Source of the DNA: Desulfobacterales bacterium
Lineage (GTDB): Bacteria; Desulfobacterota; Desulfobacteria; Desulfobacterales; SURF-7
Length of the DNA: 42,538 bases
Assembly: GCA_028277765.1 (NCBI GenBank)
Contig: JANQFQ010000055.1
Span: forward strand, 1 to 42,538
Direction of reading: 5' to 3'
Below the pieces are notes generated by a model. That model had not been told where the DNA came from and made no database searches. It saw only the letters and a program-made list of their open reading frames with translations. Of the stretch, positions 32,277 through 40,753 are shown piece after piece. Position numbers and translations under genes: made by a program. Within the stretch, counting starts at the first letter, position 1. Each line of letters opens with the position of its first letter.

Positions 32277-33878
32277 TCAGAAAACTGCTTCAACACCACT
32301 GTGTTCATGCTTAAGGTCACCGTCAACCGTACCTTTTACTTTTTCTCTTTCTTCCTCAAAGTCAAAACCGGACCATATGCCGATAGAGCCTAGAATTGAA
32401 TCCTGGGGATGATATTTTCTGAAAATCTTAAAATAATACGCAGCCTCTTTGCTGTTCAATACAGCGCTGGGATTCTCTACTTTAATCTTTTCATATTCAT
32501 CATCGCTCATCTGGTTGGCAATCTTTTCACCCAGGTCCTCACATCCAGCGCCCTGGGTATACTGGACCTTATAGCGCCATAAGATATCTTCAGGCAGGTA
32601 GCCCGTGTTTTCAAATGCCTTTCGCAGAACCCACTTTTCAATCCTGTTGCCGTTATGCTCACGGATTTTTAGTTCTGGTGGTATTTTCATTGACAGATCA
32701 ATCATGGCAGTGTCAAGAAAAGGAACCCTTAGTTCAAGGTTAAAAAACATCCCCATTCTGTCAGCCCGCTGAAGATTGATGTTATGGAGATTGCTGATAC
32801 AGCGCCATGCCTCTTGATTCAGTTTGTCTTCGGGAAAGTGCTTCATGTAATGATAGCCTGTGAAAATCTCATCCGCACCTTCACCGGTCAGCACAACGGT
32901 TACATGCTCTGCAGCCAGTTTACAAGTGAAATAACAGGGCACCGCGCATCTTACCAGTGACGGGTCATAGCTCTCCAGCTTGTTGATTACGATTGGAAGG
33001 GCTTCATAATACTCTTCCTCGGTAAACAGCAGCTCATGGTGGGTCGAGCCGATATGTTCTGCCGCAATACGGGATGCTTTAATGTCATCGCTCACATCCC
33101 CGTCAGAATCTTTCATGCCAACTACAAAGGTATGGAGATTCGGTATTCTCTCCGCTGCAATGGCGGCTACCAGGCTGCTGTCCAGACCGCCGCTGCAGAA
33201 TGACCCCACAGGCACTTCAGGATCAGCCAGGAGTCTTTTCCTAACCGCCTCTATAAATGTTTCCCTTATTAATTCGCTGGTTTCATCAATATCCGTTAAA
33301 ACTCGATCATCTATGGCGGGGATCGTATAGTATTTCACAAATCCTTTTTCAGGTGTGTAGTAATGACCGGCCGGGAACTCATGAACCTCGCCCACACCGG
33401 CAAGGGACATGGCGCCAAGCTCAGAAGAAAAGTATAAGTTGTTCTTGTGATATCCGTAATACAGCGGTTTGATTCCAATGGGATCCCTGGCCAGCATATA
33501 TTGATTACCATCGGTAATGGCAAATGCGAACATGCCATCAAGTTCCTTGAGGCATTCAGGACCTTTTTCCCTGAATAAATGGAGTATCACTTCAGAATCA
33601 GACTGGGTCTGAAAAATGTATTTATCAGAAATGTTCTTTTTCAAGCGCCGGAAGTTATAAATTTCACCATTGCAGATAATGCCAATGTTTCGGTCTTTAC
33701 TTAAGATTGGCTGATGCCCCTTTGCCACATCAACGATGGAAAGCCGCGTATGCCCCAGAACCGTGTTCCCCATGACATGCACCCCCCTGTCATTAGGGCC
33801 ACGATGGTCCAACGCATCCAGCATACGGTTGATTGTTTTCTCATCTTTCGTACCAAAACATCCTGCTAAACCACACAT
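32277..33878 (-). CDS. Asparagine synthetase (glutamine-hydrolysing) family protein, intact glutaminase
   Basis: A 533-residue AsnB-type amidotransferase. The N-terminal Ntn glutaminase domain is complete: nucleophile Cys2 (MCGLAGCFG), Arg45 (GHTRLSIVD), Asn70-Gly71-Glu72 (CNGEIYN) and Asp94. The C-terminal synthetase domain has the PP-loop CSGGLDSSLVA (228-238) and VLTGEGADEIFTGYHY. Such enzymes adenylate a carboxylate and attack it with ammonia released from glutamine. The length fits AsnB (about 550). The partner paralogue is encoded 43 bases upstream. Placement inside a methylamine operon rather than near amino-acid genes suggests a dedicated amide product. A plain asparagine synthetase function cannot be excluded. 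Confidence 0.88.
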   Translation of the reverse strand: MCGLAGCFGTKDEKTINRMLDALDHRGPNDRGVHVMGNTVLGHTRLSIVDVAKGHQPILSKDRNIGIICNGEIYNFRRLKKNISDKYIFQTQSDSEVILHLFREKGPECLKELDGMFAFAITDGNQYMLARDPIGIKPLYYGYHKNNLYFSSELGAMSLAGVGEVHEFPAGHYYTPEKGFVKYYTIPAIDDRVLTDIDETSELIRETFIEAVRKRLLADPEVPVGSFCSGGLDSSLVAAIAAERIPNLHTFVVGMKDSDGDVSDDIKASRIAAEHIGSTHHELLFTEEEYYEALPIVINKLESYDPSLVRCAVPCYFTCKLAAEHVTVVLTGEGADEIFTGYHYMKHFPEDKLNQEAWRCISNLHNINLQRADRMGMFFNLELRVPFLDTAMIDLSMKIPPELKIREHNGNRIEKWVLRKAFENTGYLPEDILWRYKVQYTQGAGCEDLGEKIANQMSDDEYEKIKVENPSAVLNSKEAAYYFKIFRKYHPQDSILGSIGIWSGFDFEEEREKVKGTVDGDLKHEHSGVEAVF

Positions 33879-33920
33879 AATAGTTGTTTACCCCCTTTGT
33901 TATTTACAAAAAAACCACCT

Positions 33921-35408
33921 TTATTTAAACGGATCCCAGCGCACTGTCTGATTCTCATAAGATGGCGGAAAGAGCTGAAGGAACTCGTCATAATAATAGA
34001 GTTCCTTGAAAGTGGCAAAAGGAAGGCCGTAGGCAGCCTTTGGCCGCTGCTTGATCTCGTCTGGGCTGATATACCCTGAAATAATTCTGTCCATCACGTC
34101 GTCCATGCCTGTCCCCATGGCAAATCTCAGCTTTTCCCTATTTGCAATCTGCTCCGGCAGCATGTCCCTGAAGGCCTCCCGGAGCACATATTTTTCAACT
34201 TCCTTCTCACCATATATCTTCCACTCCATAGGTATCTTCTGGCTGAAATCGACTACCTTTTTGTCAAGAAACGGGACACGATAATCCACTCCGTTAGCCA
34301 TCCAGCCCCGGTCAAGCCGTCTTAATGCGGTATTATATGAAATATCCAGGAGCTTTTTCGCCAGTCTTTCACGGTGGTCCTTATCCTTTACTTTAGGGCT
34401 TTTTAATACCAGGCGGTAACCGCCAAAAAGTTCATCTGCGCCTTCACCCACAAGAACCGTGTCTGAATGCTGTTTGACGAGCTTTGACGCGTAATAATTT
34501 GAAAGGATTCCGGATATACAGTCTTCATCAAAGCTTTCCATGTACCACACAGCATCGGAAAGAATATCCGTAACATCATTATCTGTGATCTCATAAATAA
34601 AATGTTCCAGACCCAGAAAATCCGCCATGAGCTTCGCGTTTTCAAGGTCAGGCCCGGGCGCGCTTTGTACACTGACCGTAAACAGTTTGATGCCAGGATT
34701 AAACGTCTTAGCGATCGCGGCGATAATGGAACTGTCAAGGCCACCGCTCAGGGAAACTGCATTGGATCCCTCCATCCTTTTTTCTACCGCCTCAATGAGC
34801 AGTGAGCGAAGGATTTTCGCAGCTTCTTCAACTGTAGCAGGCAGTTCGGGCACTTCAGGTGTATACGGATCAAAGGTACTCATTCCTTTCCGTGAGCTGT
34901 AAATACAACCAGGCGGCAGTTCTTCTATCCCGAATTGAACATGATCTTTCAGCCCTTTCATCTCGGTGCTGAAATAGAACGTATCATTTACAGTACCGTA
35001 AAATACAGGCAGAGCGCCGACATGATCACGAACAAGAATTACTTCTTCGTTTTTCTGGATAATAGCAGCCGTAAAACTGCCGTCCAATTTTGAAAAGGCG
35101 TCTTCTTCATATTTTTCATAAAAATCTTTGAACAATTCCACATCGCTCTTGTCGTCCGGCCGTTCATTATAAAGCTGGCCGGTGAACAGCACATATGGAT
35201 ATTCAGTAAGGGAGGTGCAGTAGGTTTTGCTTTCCGGCATGAGATTGGTTTCCCCTGCGCCAAGCGCCCCCCTGTCATCCACAAGAGAACGCACAACAGC
35301 GTTGTCTGAACCCCGGTGAGCCATGGCTGCAAGCATTTTACCCACCAGCCTAGAGCAGTTTCCAGAAACCTTGCCTCTTTGTGATACTATTCCCGCGATA
35401 CTCGACAT
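33921..35408 (-). CDS. Asparagine-synthetase-like amide ligase with inactivated glutaminase domain
   Basis: A 495-residue AsnB paralogue. The synthetase half is intact: SLSGGLDSSIIAA (219-231) and VLVGEGADELFGGYRL. The glutaminase half is present but has lost its chemistry: the nucleophile Cys2 is Ser (MSSIAGIVSQ), the Arg of GHTRLS is replaced (GAGETN), and the Asn-Gly-Glu that holds glutamine is Thr-Gly-Gln (FTGQLYN). It should therefore not use glutamine; it could use free ammonia or another amine, or an internal amine as beta-lactam synthetase does. AAAGGAGG precedes the ATG, which is the only sensible start. It lies between a short MttB-like gene and the intact AsnB paralogue. Confidence 0.85.
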   Translation of the reverse strand: MSSIAGIVSQRGKVSGNCSRLVGKMLAAMAHRGSDNAVVRSLVDDRGALGAGETNLMPESKTYCTSLTEYPYVLFTGQLYNERPDDKSDVELFKDFYEKYEEDAFSKLDGSFTAAIIQKNEEVILVRDHVGALPVFYGTVNDTFYFSTEMKGLKDHVQFGIEELPPGCIYSSRKGMSTFDPYTPEVPELPATVEEAAKILRSLLIEAVEKRMEGSNAVSLSGGLDSSIIAAIAKTFNPGIKLFTVSVQSAPGPDLENAKLMADFLGLEHFIYEITDNDVTDILSDAVWYMESFDEDCISGILSNYYASKLVKQHSDTVLVGEGADELFGGYRLVLKSPKVKDKDHRERLAKKLLDISYNTALRRLDRGWMANGVDYRVPFLDKKVVDFSQKIPMEWKIYGEKEVEKYVLREAFRDMLPEQIANREKLRFAMGTGMDDVMDRIISGYISPDEIKQRPKAAYGLPFATFKELYYYDEFLQLFPPSYENQTVRWDPFK

Positions 35409-35487
35409 AATATTTAATAACCTCCTTTAAATAAAAATGATTGACGAACCCTGCTGAATAAAGCCGGGCACTCAATATATCTATATA

Positions 35488-36702
35488 TTATTCAACAAAT
35501 ATCTTTCCCAGGTTTGCTGTTGTCAGCGGGTCTTCCATAAACATTCCAAGGCCTGAATTCTTTATTGATTCCATTCCTCTTTCATCATATTCAGGCATAT
35601 CAATATCAGGAGCATCTTCAGGTGTGGTCTCTTCAAGGATTTGGATCGATTTTTCCAGCTTTTCAATTGAGAAATCAATAAGATATCTTAAAAAAGCAAA
35701 TGGATGGCGGATCATATGCACACCGTATTTCAGGCACATGGCCTGTCCCTTTTTCGCGTCTTCATATGCCCGTTCTGTCAGGTGCTCTTCATGGGTGGTA
35801 CACGCGCTTTGAAATGTTGGGATATCGAGTATTAGGTTTAGATGACTCATAAGGATATTCAGGAGGTTATGACTTATAAGGCCATAGTTTGGATTATATT
35901 CAATCCCAGGATCGGCAATGGTGGGAAATCCTGCATGTATACAGAAAACACCGGGATTCATGAGCTGTGCCGTACATATCCCAAAAAGCACTTCCGCATG
36001 AGTCATGGCAAGTACACCATTATAGCAATAGGGCGCACTGATACCGGCCATGGGCATGGCAGAGATAAATAGGGGCAGCCCGGCCTGGGCTACCCTGACA
36101 AAATCCTGAGAAAAATTTTCATTTACAACAAGAGGTGGCCGGGTCAGGCAGAACACTATCATCAGGTTTTTTCTTTTTTCATAAATCTCTACCGCCCTTT
36201 TCAGAGCCTTATCTGATGTTACAGCGAAATAAAGAGGTTTAGAACAGTATTCATCCATAATATTCATCTGTTCAACCTCATCCTTGAGTTTAACAGCCCG
36301 TCCCATGCCGCTGACAGCATTATTTTTCTCAGCTATGATGGCTATCTGTTTCACATGTTCTGCTGTGGGCATTACACCGCCAACTTTTTTTTCATCATCA
36401 TATAGATATGGTGCTGTACCTCCTATAAAAAAACTGTTCAATGGTACAAAAAAGTCTGATACTGAAGGAACGGTTTTCAGACACTTTTCAACCAGATCAT
36501 TCATGATATAGATCCGGTTTTCATAAACCACCGCAAGGCCTTCTGCTTCGAATTGCCTAAACTTTTCCTGTATTTCAGGCTGTTTACACTCTACTCCAAA
36601 ATTTTCCAGTATCCACAGTGCGTCGTCATGCACCTTTAGTAGCATTTCAACTGTCCTGTTGCCAAAAAGCTGCTGCGACTGTTCTAACCAGCTGTTATTC
36701 AA
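35488..36702 (-). CDS. Short MttB-family protein, paralogue A
   Basis: A 404-residue MttB-fold protein starting with TTG, supported by AAGGAG seven bases upstream. Shared landmarks with paralogue B: IGGTAPYLYDDE, GLPLFISAMPMAGISAPY, THAEVLFGICTAQLMNPG, DIPTFQSACTTHEEH, and a C-terminal IDFSIEKLEKSI. It is the first gene of the twelve-gene operon; the promoter lies about 140-165 bases upstream. As with B, the full C-terminal region of the 479-residue methyltransferase is missing. The two short proteins flank the two asparagine-synthetase paralogues, giving the order A, ligase, ligase, B. Function: probably methyl transfer or substrate binding; not proven. Confidence 0.78.
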   Translation of the reverse strand: MNNSWLEQSQQLFGNRTVEMLLKVHDDALWILENFGVECKQPEIQEKFRQFEAEGLAVVYENRIYIMNDLVEKCLKTVPSVSDFFVPLNSFFIGGTAPYLYDDEKKVGGVMPTAEHVKQIAIIAEKNNAVSGMGRAVKLKDEVEQMNIMDEYCSKPLYFAVTSDKALKRAVEIYEKRKNLMIVFCLTRPPLVVNENFSQDFVRVAQAGLPLFISAMPMAGISAPYCYNGVLAMTHAEVLFGICTAQLMNPGVFCIHAGFPTIADPGIEYNPNYGLISHNLLNILMSHLNLILDIPTFQSACTTHEEHLTERAYEDAKKGQAMCLKYGVHMIRHPFAFLRYLIDFSIEKLEKSIQILEETTPEDAPDIDMPEYDERGMESIKNSGLGMFMEDPLTTANLGKIFVE

Positions 36703-36837
36703 TCACTTTCTCCTTATAAAGGCCTTATTATTATTGAACTCAATTAATTTCTATACAAAGTTTAATAGTTGAGTAAAAAGACATATACTTTCACATAAAC
36801 GTTGATAGGCTTCTATATTCAGAGCATTTTTTCTGTA

Positions 36838-36851
36838 TAATCTATAGATTA
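36838..36851. promoter_or_regulatory. 14-bp perfect palindrome overlapping the -10 box
   Basis: TAATCTATAGATTA reads the same on both strands and sits over the proposed -10 box of the operon, a position suited to a repressor. Confidence 0.4.
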
Positions 36852-36867
36852 TTAATCATTATGTCAA
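36839..36867 (-). promoter_or_regulatory. Sigma-70-type promoter of the twelve-gene operon
   Basis: On the minus strand, TTGACA (36867-36862), a 17-base spacer and TAGATT (36844-36839); the -35 box is perfect and the -10 box four of six. Transcription would start near 36832, leaving a leader of about 130 bases. The perfect palindrome TAATCTATAGATTA overlaps the -10 box. Confidence 0.55.
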
Positions 36868-37275
36868 GCACCGCAAGGGATAAAAGCCAGGTATTAACTA
36901 AATATTAATATATTGTGGATCTTTTTTAATTTGAATACAAAACATTTTGAATATGTATACTTGGTTAAATAATGCGCCAAATGATAATTTGGTTCATAAC
37001 CCTTTGGATTATTGAATATTATATCACTTTGGCATCAAAACATAAAAGATGCAAATTTTTTAAATTCTATTAATGATAATTGATCAAATATAGCGATAAC
37101 GTATAGTATCTTTTGCACATTTTAAAGAAGATGGTGTGGTTGTGGCCTAAATAGTTGAGGAAAAATGGTAGAATTTGGAGAAGTAGCTTTAACTCTGCTT
37201 GGTTCCCATTAATTATTGAAAAAACAAGTCTTTGCTATTTTTAATCAGAAAACCGGCCCGTTGGGAACGATGGAT

Positions 37276-38481
37276 TTATTTGTTCGCTTTTTCTTGATCA
37301 AAGATATCAGCGTCAATGCCCATAACCTTAGCACGTTCAATCCATTGCTTCCGCGCCAGCGCCCGCATGTCTTCAACATTATCTGTTTCATCCATAATTT
37401 CCATACCCATAAGCGTCTCGATTAAATCTTCCAGTGTCACTAATCCATCCGTCCCTCCATACTCATTGACGACAATAGCAATATGCTGGCGATCCTTAAG
37501 AAAACTTTCCAGCAACTCTGTCAACGATACAGACTCAGGAACCGCAAGGATTTTACGTTTCAATTCCGCGAGTTGCTCTTCCCCGCGCTTCTGAGTATTG
37601 GCAATCAGAATATCATCTTTAAGAACAAAACCGGTTATGTCATTAGTTTCTGTCTTGTAAAGTAGCAGGCGTGAAAAAGGTGTTTGGGTTACTTGCTCCA
37701 AAGAATCGACTACCTTCATGTCCTCGGCAAGTGCTGAGAATACAACACGTGGCGTCATGATGTCGGTTACATTTAACGACTCGAAGCGGAAAAGGTTTCG
37801 AATAATCCTCGATTCCTTCTTACGAATCTGCCCGGTCTCCATACCGACCTGTGCCATAGCGATGAATTCGTCTCTACTGAAAATATGTATGTCTTTTCCA
37901 TGTGAAATAAATGCCGTCAGTTTCTCCGAAAGCCAGACAATTGGCAAAAGAACCACAATCAGCATTTTCACAAAGAGCCCAACCGGTCCTGCCAGTATTA
38001 CCCAGTAGACGGCGCCTATAGTTTTCGGAATAATTTCTGACAGAAAAAGGATCATCAGTGTTATAACTGCAGAGAACAGACCAATCCAGGCACTGCCGAA
38101 TACAGCTTCCGCTTTAGTGCCAGCACCAATCGCGCCAACCGTATGCGCAATCGTGTTTAGTGTTAAAATAGCTGCAAGTGACCGGTCAATATCATCTTGT
38201 TTCAGGCGTTTCAGCAGAGCAGCATGTTTAGGCCGCTTTTCTTTCTGTCCTTCAATATATGAAGGTGTAATGCTTAAGAGTACAGATTCCGCCACAGAAC
38301 AGAGAAACGAAAAGACCAATGCCAGTAACACATAGATAATCAGGAGCACGCAATCTGTGTTCGCATATTCAACACTTCTTTCTTGTGAACCTTCTATACC
38401 AACGGAATAAGTCAAGCTCGCCAGCAACAGTGATAATAAAATGGCTGAAGTCCAGACTAACCTTTTTGATGATAATCTCAT
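37276..38481 (-). CDS. CNNM/CorC-type membrane protein with CBS domains (hemolysin family)
   Basis: A 401-residue inner-membrane protein. An N-terminal hydrophobic segment (about 8-28) is followed by the CNNM/DUF21 domain with roughly four helices (46-70, about 100-190; SEIIPKTIGAVYW is the family signature). A CBS pair then covers about 235-370 (VTDIMTPRVVFSALAEDMKV, ITGFVLKDDIL, IVVNEYGGTDGLVTLEDLIE). The C-terminal transporter-associated domain of many HlyC/CorC proteins is absent; the protein stops soon after the CBS pair. The family is implicated in magnesium or cobalt efflux and tolerance. No clear ribosome-binding site precedes the ATG. It is a single-gene unit. Confidence 0.88.
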   Translation of the reverse strand: MRLSSKRLVWTSAILLSLLLASLTYSVGIEGSQERSVEYANTDCVLLIIYVLLALVFSFLCSVAESVLLSITPSYIEGQKEKRPKHAALLKRLKQDDIDRSLAAILTLNTIAHTVGAIGAGTKAEAVFGSAWIGLFSAVITLMILFLSEIIPKTIGAVYWVILAGPVGLFVKMLIVVLLPIVWLSEKLTAFISHGKDIHIFSRDEFIAMAQVGMETGQIRKKESRIIRNLFRFESLNVTDIMTPRVVFSALAEDMKVVDSLEQVTQTPFSRLLLYKTETNDITGFVLKDDILIANTQKRGEEQLAELKRKILAVPESVSLTELLESFLKDRQHIAIVVNEYGGTDGLVTLEDLIETLMGMEIMDETDNVEDMRALARKQWIERAKVMGIDADIFDQEKANK

Positions 38482-39184
38482 ATAAATTGTAATGCTATTT
38501 GAATGAAGTTACGGCCGATAATCTTTTATACTATTAACAACATTAAAAAGTACACCTTATATAAAAAACATATTTCATATCTTAACAAGTCTTTTAATTT
38601 CTGTATACATAAAATTTGGTATGATTTTTTTCTTTTGTATCAACAATAGGTTAACCCGTCAAGAAAGACAAAAAGGCAGCGTGTAGTTTGGGGGCGAACT
38701 AACAGCTTGATATTGATAAATAAAGACTAAAGCAAAGCCTTTTATCCCTCTTAAATGGCACTTTTTAGGGGTAAAATTGGCTGTTTTAAAAAAAGTTTTT
38801 AAAGTTTGCCAAAAATTTAAATTTTTCTTAAACGTATATTTTTAGAGATTAAACTGAGCGTTTAAGGTCAAAAACAGGCTTTTTAATATAGTTATTAAAA
38901 CACAGATAGTTATCAACGTTGTAACATCGGTAAAATAAATGACTTATGAAATGAAGCACACAATCCCTGTGAATTAAATCACAGATTGATCAAATAGTTG
39001 TCAACTGTGTTTATTTACGAATTAAACTATTTTACATCATCTCCTTGGATTGCTATCCTTTGATGCAAATAGCAACATGTTTTACTTGACACATCGTATA
39101 TGGCTCTTATTATAATTTTAGTAATAAAATATTTAGAGCAAAAACATTTTGTCAGTAACAGTATAATTGTCTCAAAAGGGGGTG
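38482..39184. other. AT-rich intergenic region
   Basis: About 700 bases between divergent genes. It contains the perfect 16-base palindrome AAAAATTTAAATTTTT (38811-38826), immediately followed by a CTTAAACG (38827-38834)/CGTTTAAG (38859-38866) inverted pair. A short minus-strand frame (39027-39218) has a composition typical of chance and was left out. No gene or transposon end is recognised. Confidence 0.5.
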
Positions 39185-39412
39185 TTGAAAGCAGACAACA
39201 AAAAACTTCACAAAACAATTATGGACCTTGAAAAATTAAATACCTATAATGAAGAAGGATGCCCGGCCTGTGGACATAAATTTACGCTTGGTGAACCTGT
39301 TGTATTAGCATGCGGGACATGGGGTTCAGGGATGAAATATGTACATGAAAACGAGGCGGTATTTGATTATAAAAACGGTTTATATGTAGAGAAGAAATGC
39401 TATAAAGCATGA
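39185..39412 (+). CDS. Small cysteine-containing (probable zinc) protein
   Basis: About 75 residues from a TTG at 39185, which has AAGGGGGT a few bases upstream; a TTG at 39167 and an ATG at 39221 are alternatives. It contains CPACG (Cys26, Cys29), ACGTWGSG (Cys43) and a final KKCYKA (Cys72), a likely metal site. The phrase GEPVVLACGTW with VHENEAVFDYKNGLYVEKKC gives the impression of a conserved small family, but I cannot name it. It stands alone. Confidence 0.6.
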   Translation: MKADNKKLHKTIMDLEKLNTYNEEGCPACGHKFTLGEPVVLACGTWGSGMKYVHENEAVFDYKNGLYVEKKCYKA

Positions 39413-39548
39413 AACATTTGATTAGGTCTTAGAGCCATGTCATTTGTGTTATTGAAAATCTTGACATCTTCAAAAATGATACGGAAAAATTGACGAATAC
39501 AAGTAAGATGAGACAGTAGAGGGAAAATACTAGCTGTAAAAAATAGAA

Positions 39549-39722
39549 TCAAATAAGTGAAATATCTTCTTTCACTGCCAGTGCTTCCTTAATCAGGTAA
39601 TCGAGTCTTTCCTTTTCATTTATGGCTTCGTTTAAAATCTCAACAGGATCTAAACCTAATTCCAGACATTTCATCAACATGTTACTTATGTCATTGTTTT
39701 CAACATCATTTAAAATTTCCAT
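39549..39722 (-). CDS. 57-residue helical acidic protein, unknown
   Basis: The start is fixed by AAAAAAGGAGG six or seven bases before ATG 39722, one of the best ribosome-binding sites in the window, which argues that this short frame is translated. The protein is nearly all amphipathic helix (MLMKCLELGLDPVEILNEAI, then KERLDYLIKEALAVKED). LGLDPVEILNEAI resembles the helical cap phrase of corrinoid proteins, but there is no B12 domain. It is possibly a small regulatory or scaffold protein. Confidence 0.6.
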   Translation of the reverse strand: MEILNDVENNDISNMLMKCLELGLDPVEILNEAINEKERLDYLIKEALAVKEDISLI

Positions 39723-40203
39723 ATTAAAACCTCCTTTTTTAGTATTAGTAAAACATCCAAGCTCATATGATAGTCTTTTTTTTAGTATAAAAATATTCAA
39801 TTAAAATTAAAGAATTGTTAATTTTTTGTATGTTTTTTTGACAGCATAATTTTTGGTAACTTTTTATGTGATATTTCTGCAAAGTCCTATTATAATGTAA
39901 TCCTGATTTTAGCTTTTTCAAGTATTTTTTAATATTTAAAATCTCTGCAATCCAGTTTCATGATCAGACAATTCACTACCAGTTTCCATAAAAATAACCT
40001 TTTAAATCAAGAAGTTTATTCTGCCTTCCTGATAAACCTTTTTTTTATTTTTTTCGTTGGTTATACTATTAATTATTTTTTGTACACGAAATACCTTTTC
40101 TGAACGTTTATTAAGTAACTGAGCATAAAGGCCTTGTTCTTTGATGTTGAACCGGCCGGAGATCATACGTTTTGGGAAAGGACTGCAAGCTCCGGAGATG
40201 AGT
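39723..40203. other. AT-rich region upstream of the sigma-factor operon
   Basis: About 480 bases between divergent genes. It has many T-runs and no gene. TGAAC at about 40100 followed about 17 bases later by GCATAA resembles a weak ECF-type promoter, which would fit autoregulation of the sigma factor downstream, but the match is too short to list as a site. Confidence 0.4.
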
Positions 40204-40737
40204 ATGGGTTTTAATTCCCGGGAAGAGAATAAACAGAAGGCTTTTCAGGATCTGATAAGACCGCTTGAAAACACTATTATATTTTCGATCGGTAAAATTA
40301 TACGAGATGCAGATGAAGCAGACGACGCCCTACAGAATGCCCTTCTTAAAATATGGAAAAGTATCGATTCAATTATCAGACATCCAAATCCAAGGGCGCT
40401 GGTTCTTCGGATATGCGCGAATGCTGCCTATGATCTGCATCGTAAAAAAAATAGATACAGGAAAAGGGAAATAGATAAGATAACAATGGAAAAAATATCA
40501 GGGACATTGGAATCCGCGGACAAACAACTGGAACAAAAAGAAAACAGAGAGCAAATTCTCAATGCCATGAGCCGTCTGCCAGGGAAACAAGCAGAAGTTG
40601 TTATCATGAGATTTCTTTATGACTGTTCATATAAAGAGATTGCGCAATCCATGGGATGCAAAGAATCAACAACCCGCAAACATCTTCAAAGGGCCAGGGA
40701 AAAATTAAAAAAACAGCTTAAACACCTTTATCAATGA
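40204..40737 (+). CDS. ECF-type RNA polymerase sigma factor
   Basis: About 177 residues from ATG 40204 (GGAG six bases upstream); ATG 40144 and TTG 40141 are longer in-frame options. Region 2 reads IRDADEADDALQNALLKIWK and NPRALVLRICANAAYD. Region 4 reads LPGKQAEVVIMRFLYDCSYK and EIAQSMGCKESTTRKHLQRA, with a normal helix-turn-helix. The linker between is basic and charged. There are no extra domains. It is followed at 16 bases by a membrane-anchored protein with anti-sigma character and then by the exported DUF1573 protein, so this is a sigma/anti-sigma/effector operon probably responding to an envelope or redox signal. Confidence 0.9.
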   Translation: MGFNSREENKQKAFQDLIRPLENTIIFSIGKIIRDADEADDALQNALLKIWKSIDSIIRHPNPRALVLRICANAAYDLHRKKNRYRKREIDKITMEKISGTLESADKQLEQKENREQILNAMSRLPGKQAEVVIMRFLYDCSYKEIAQSMGCKESTTRKHLQRAREKLKKQLKHLYQ

Positions 40738-40753
40738 ATTAATTGAGTTATTT

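Larger units (their letters stand above)
36703..37275. other. AT-rich upstream region of the methylamine-type operon
   Basis: 573 bases, strongly AT-rich, between the minus-strand operon start and the end of the CNNM gene. It contains the promoter and palindrome listed at 36838-36867, and near 37162 a fragment AAAAATGGTAGAATTTGGAG resembling the right end of the dispersed CCTAAAGT repeat. I looked for a cobalamin-riboswitch box on the minus strand and did not see one. No gene was found. Confidence 0.6.

Noticed and set aside
36703-37275. Cobalamin riboswitch upstream of the corrinoid operon
   Set aside because: No B12-box sequence was found on the minus strand.
39027-39218. 63-codon minus-strand frame in the 38.5-39.2 kb gap
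   Set aside because: Cys- and Ile-rich composition typical of chance translation; it overlaps the start of the plus-strand small protein.
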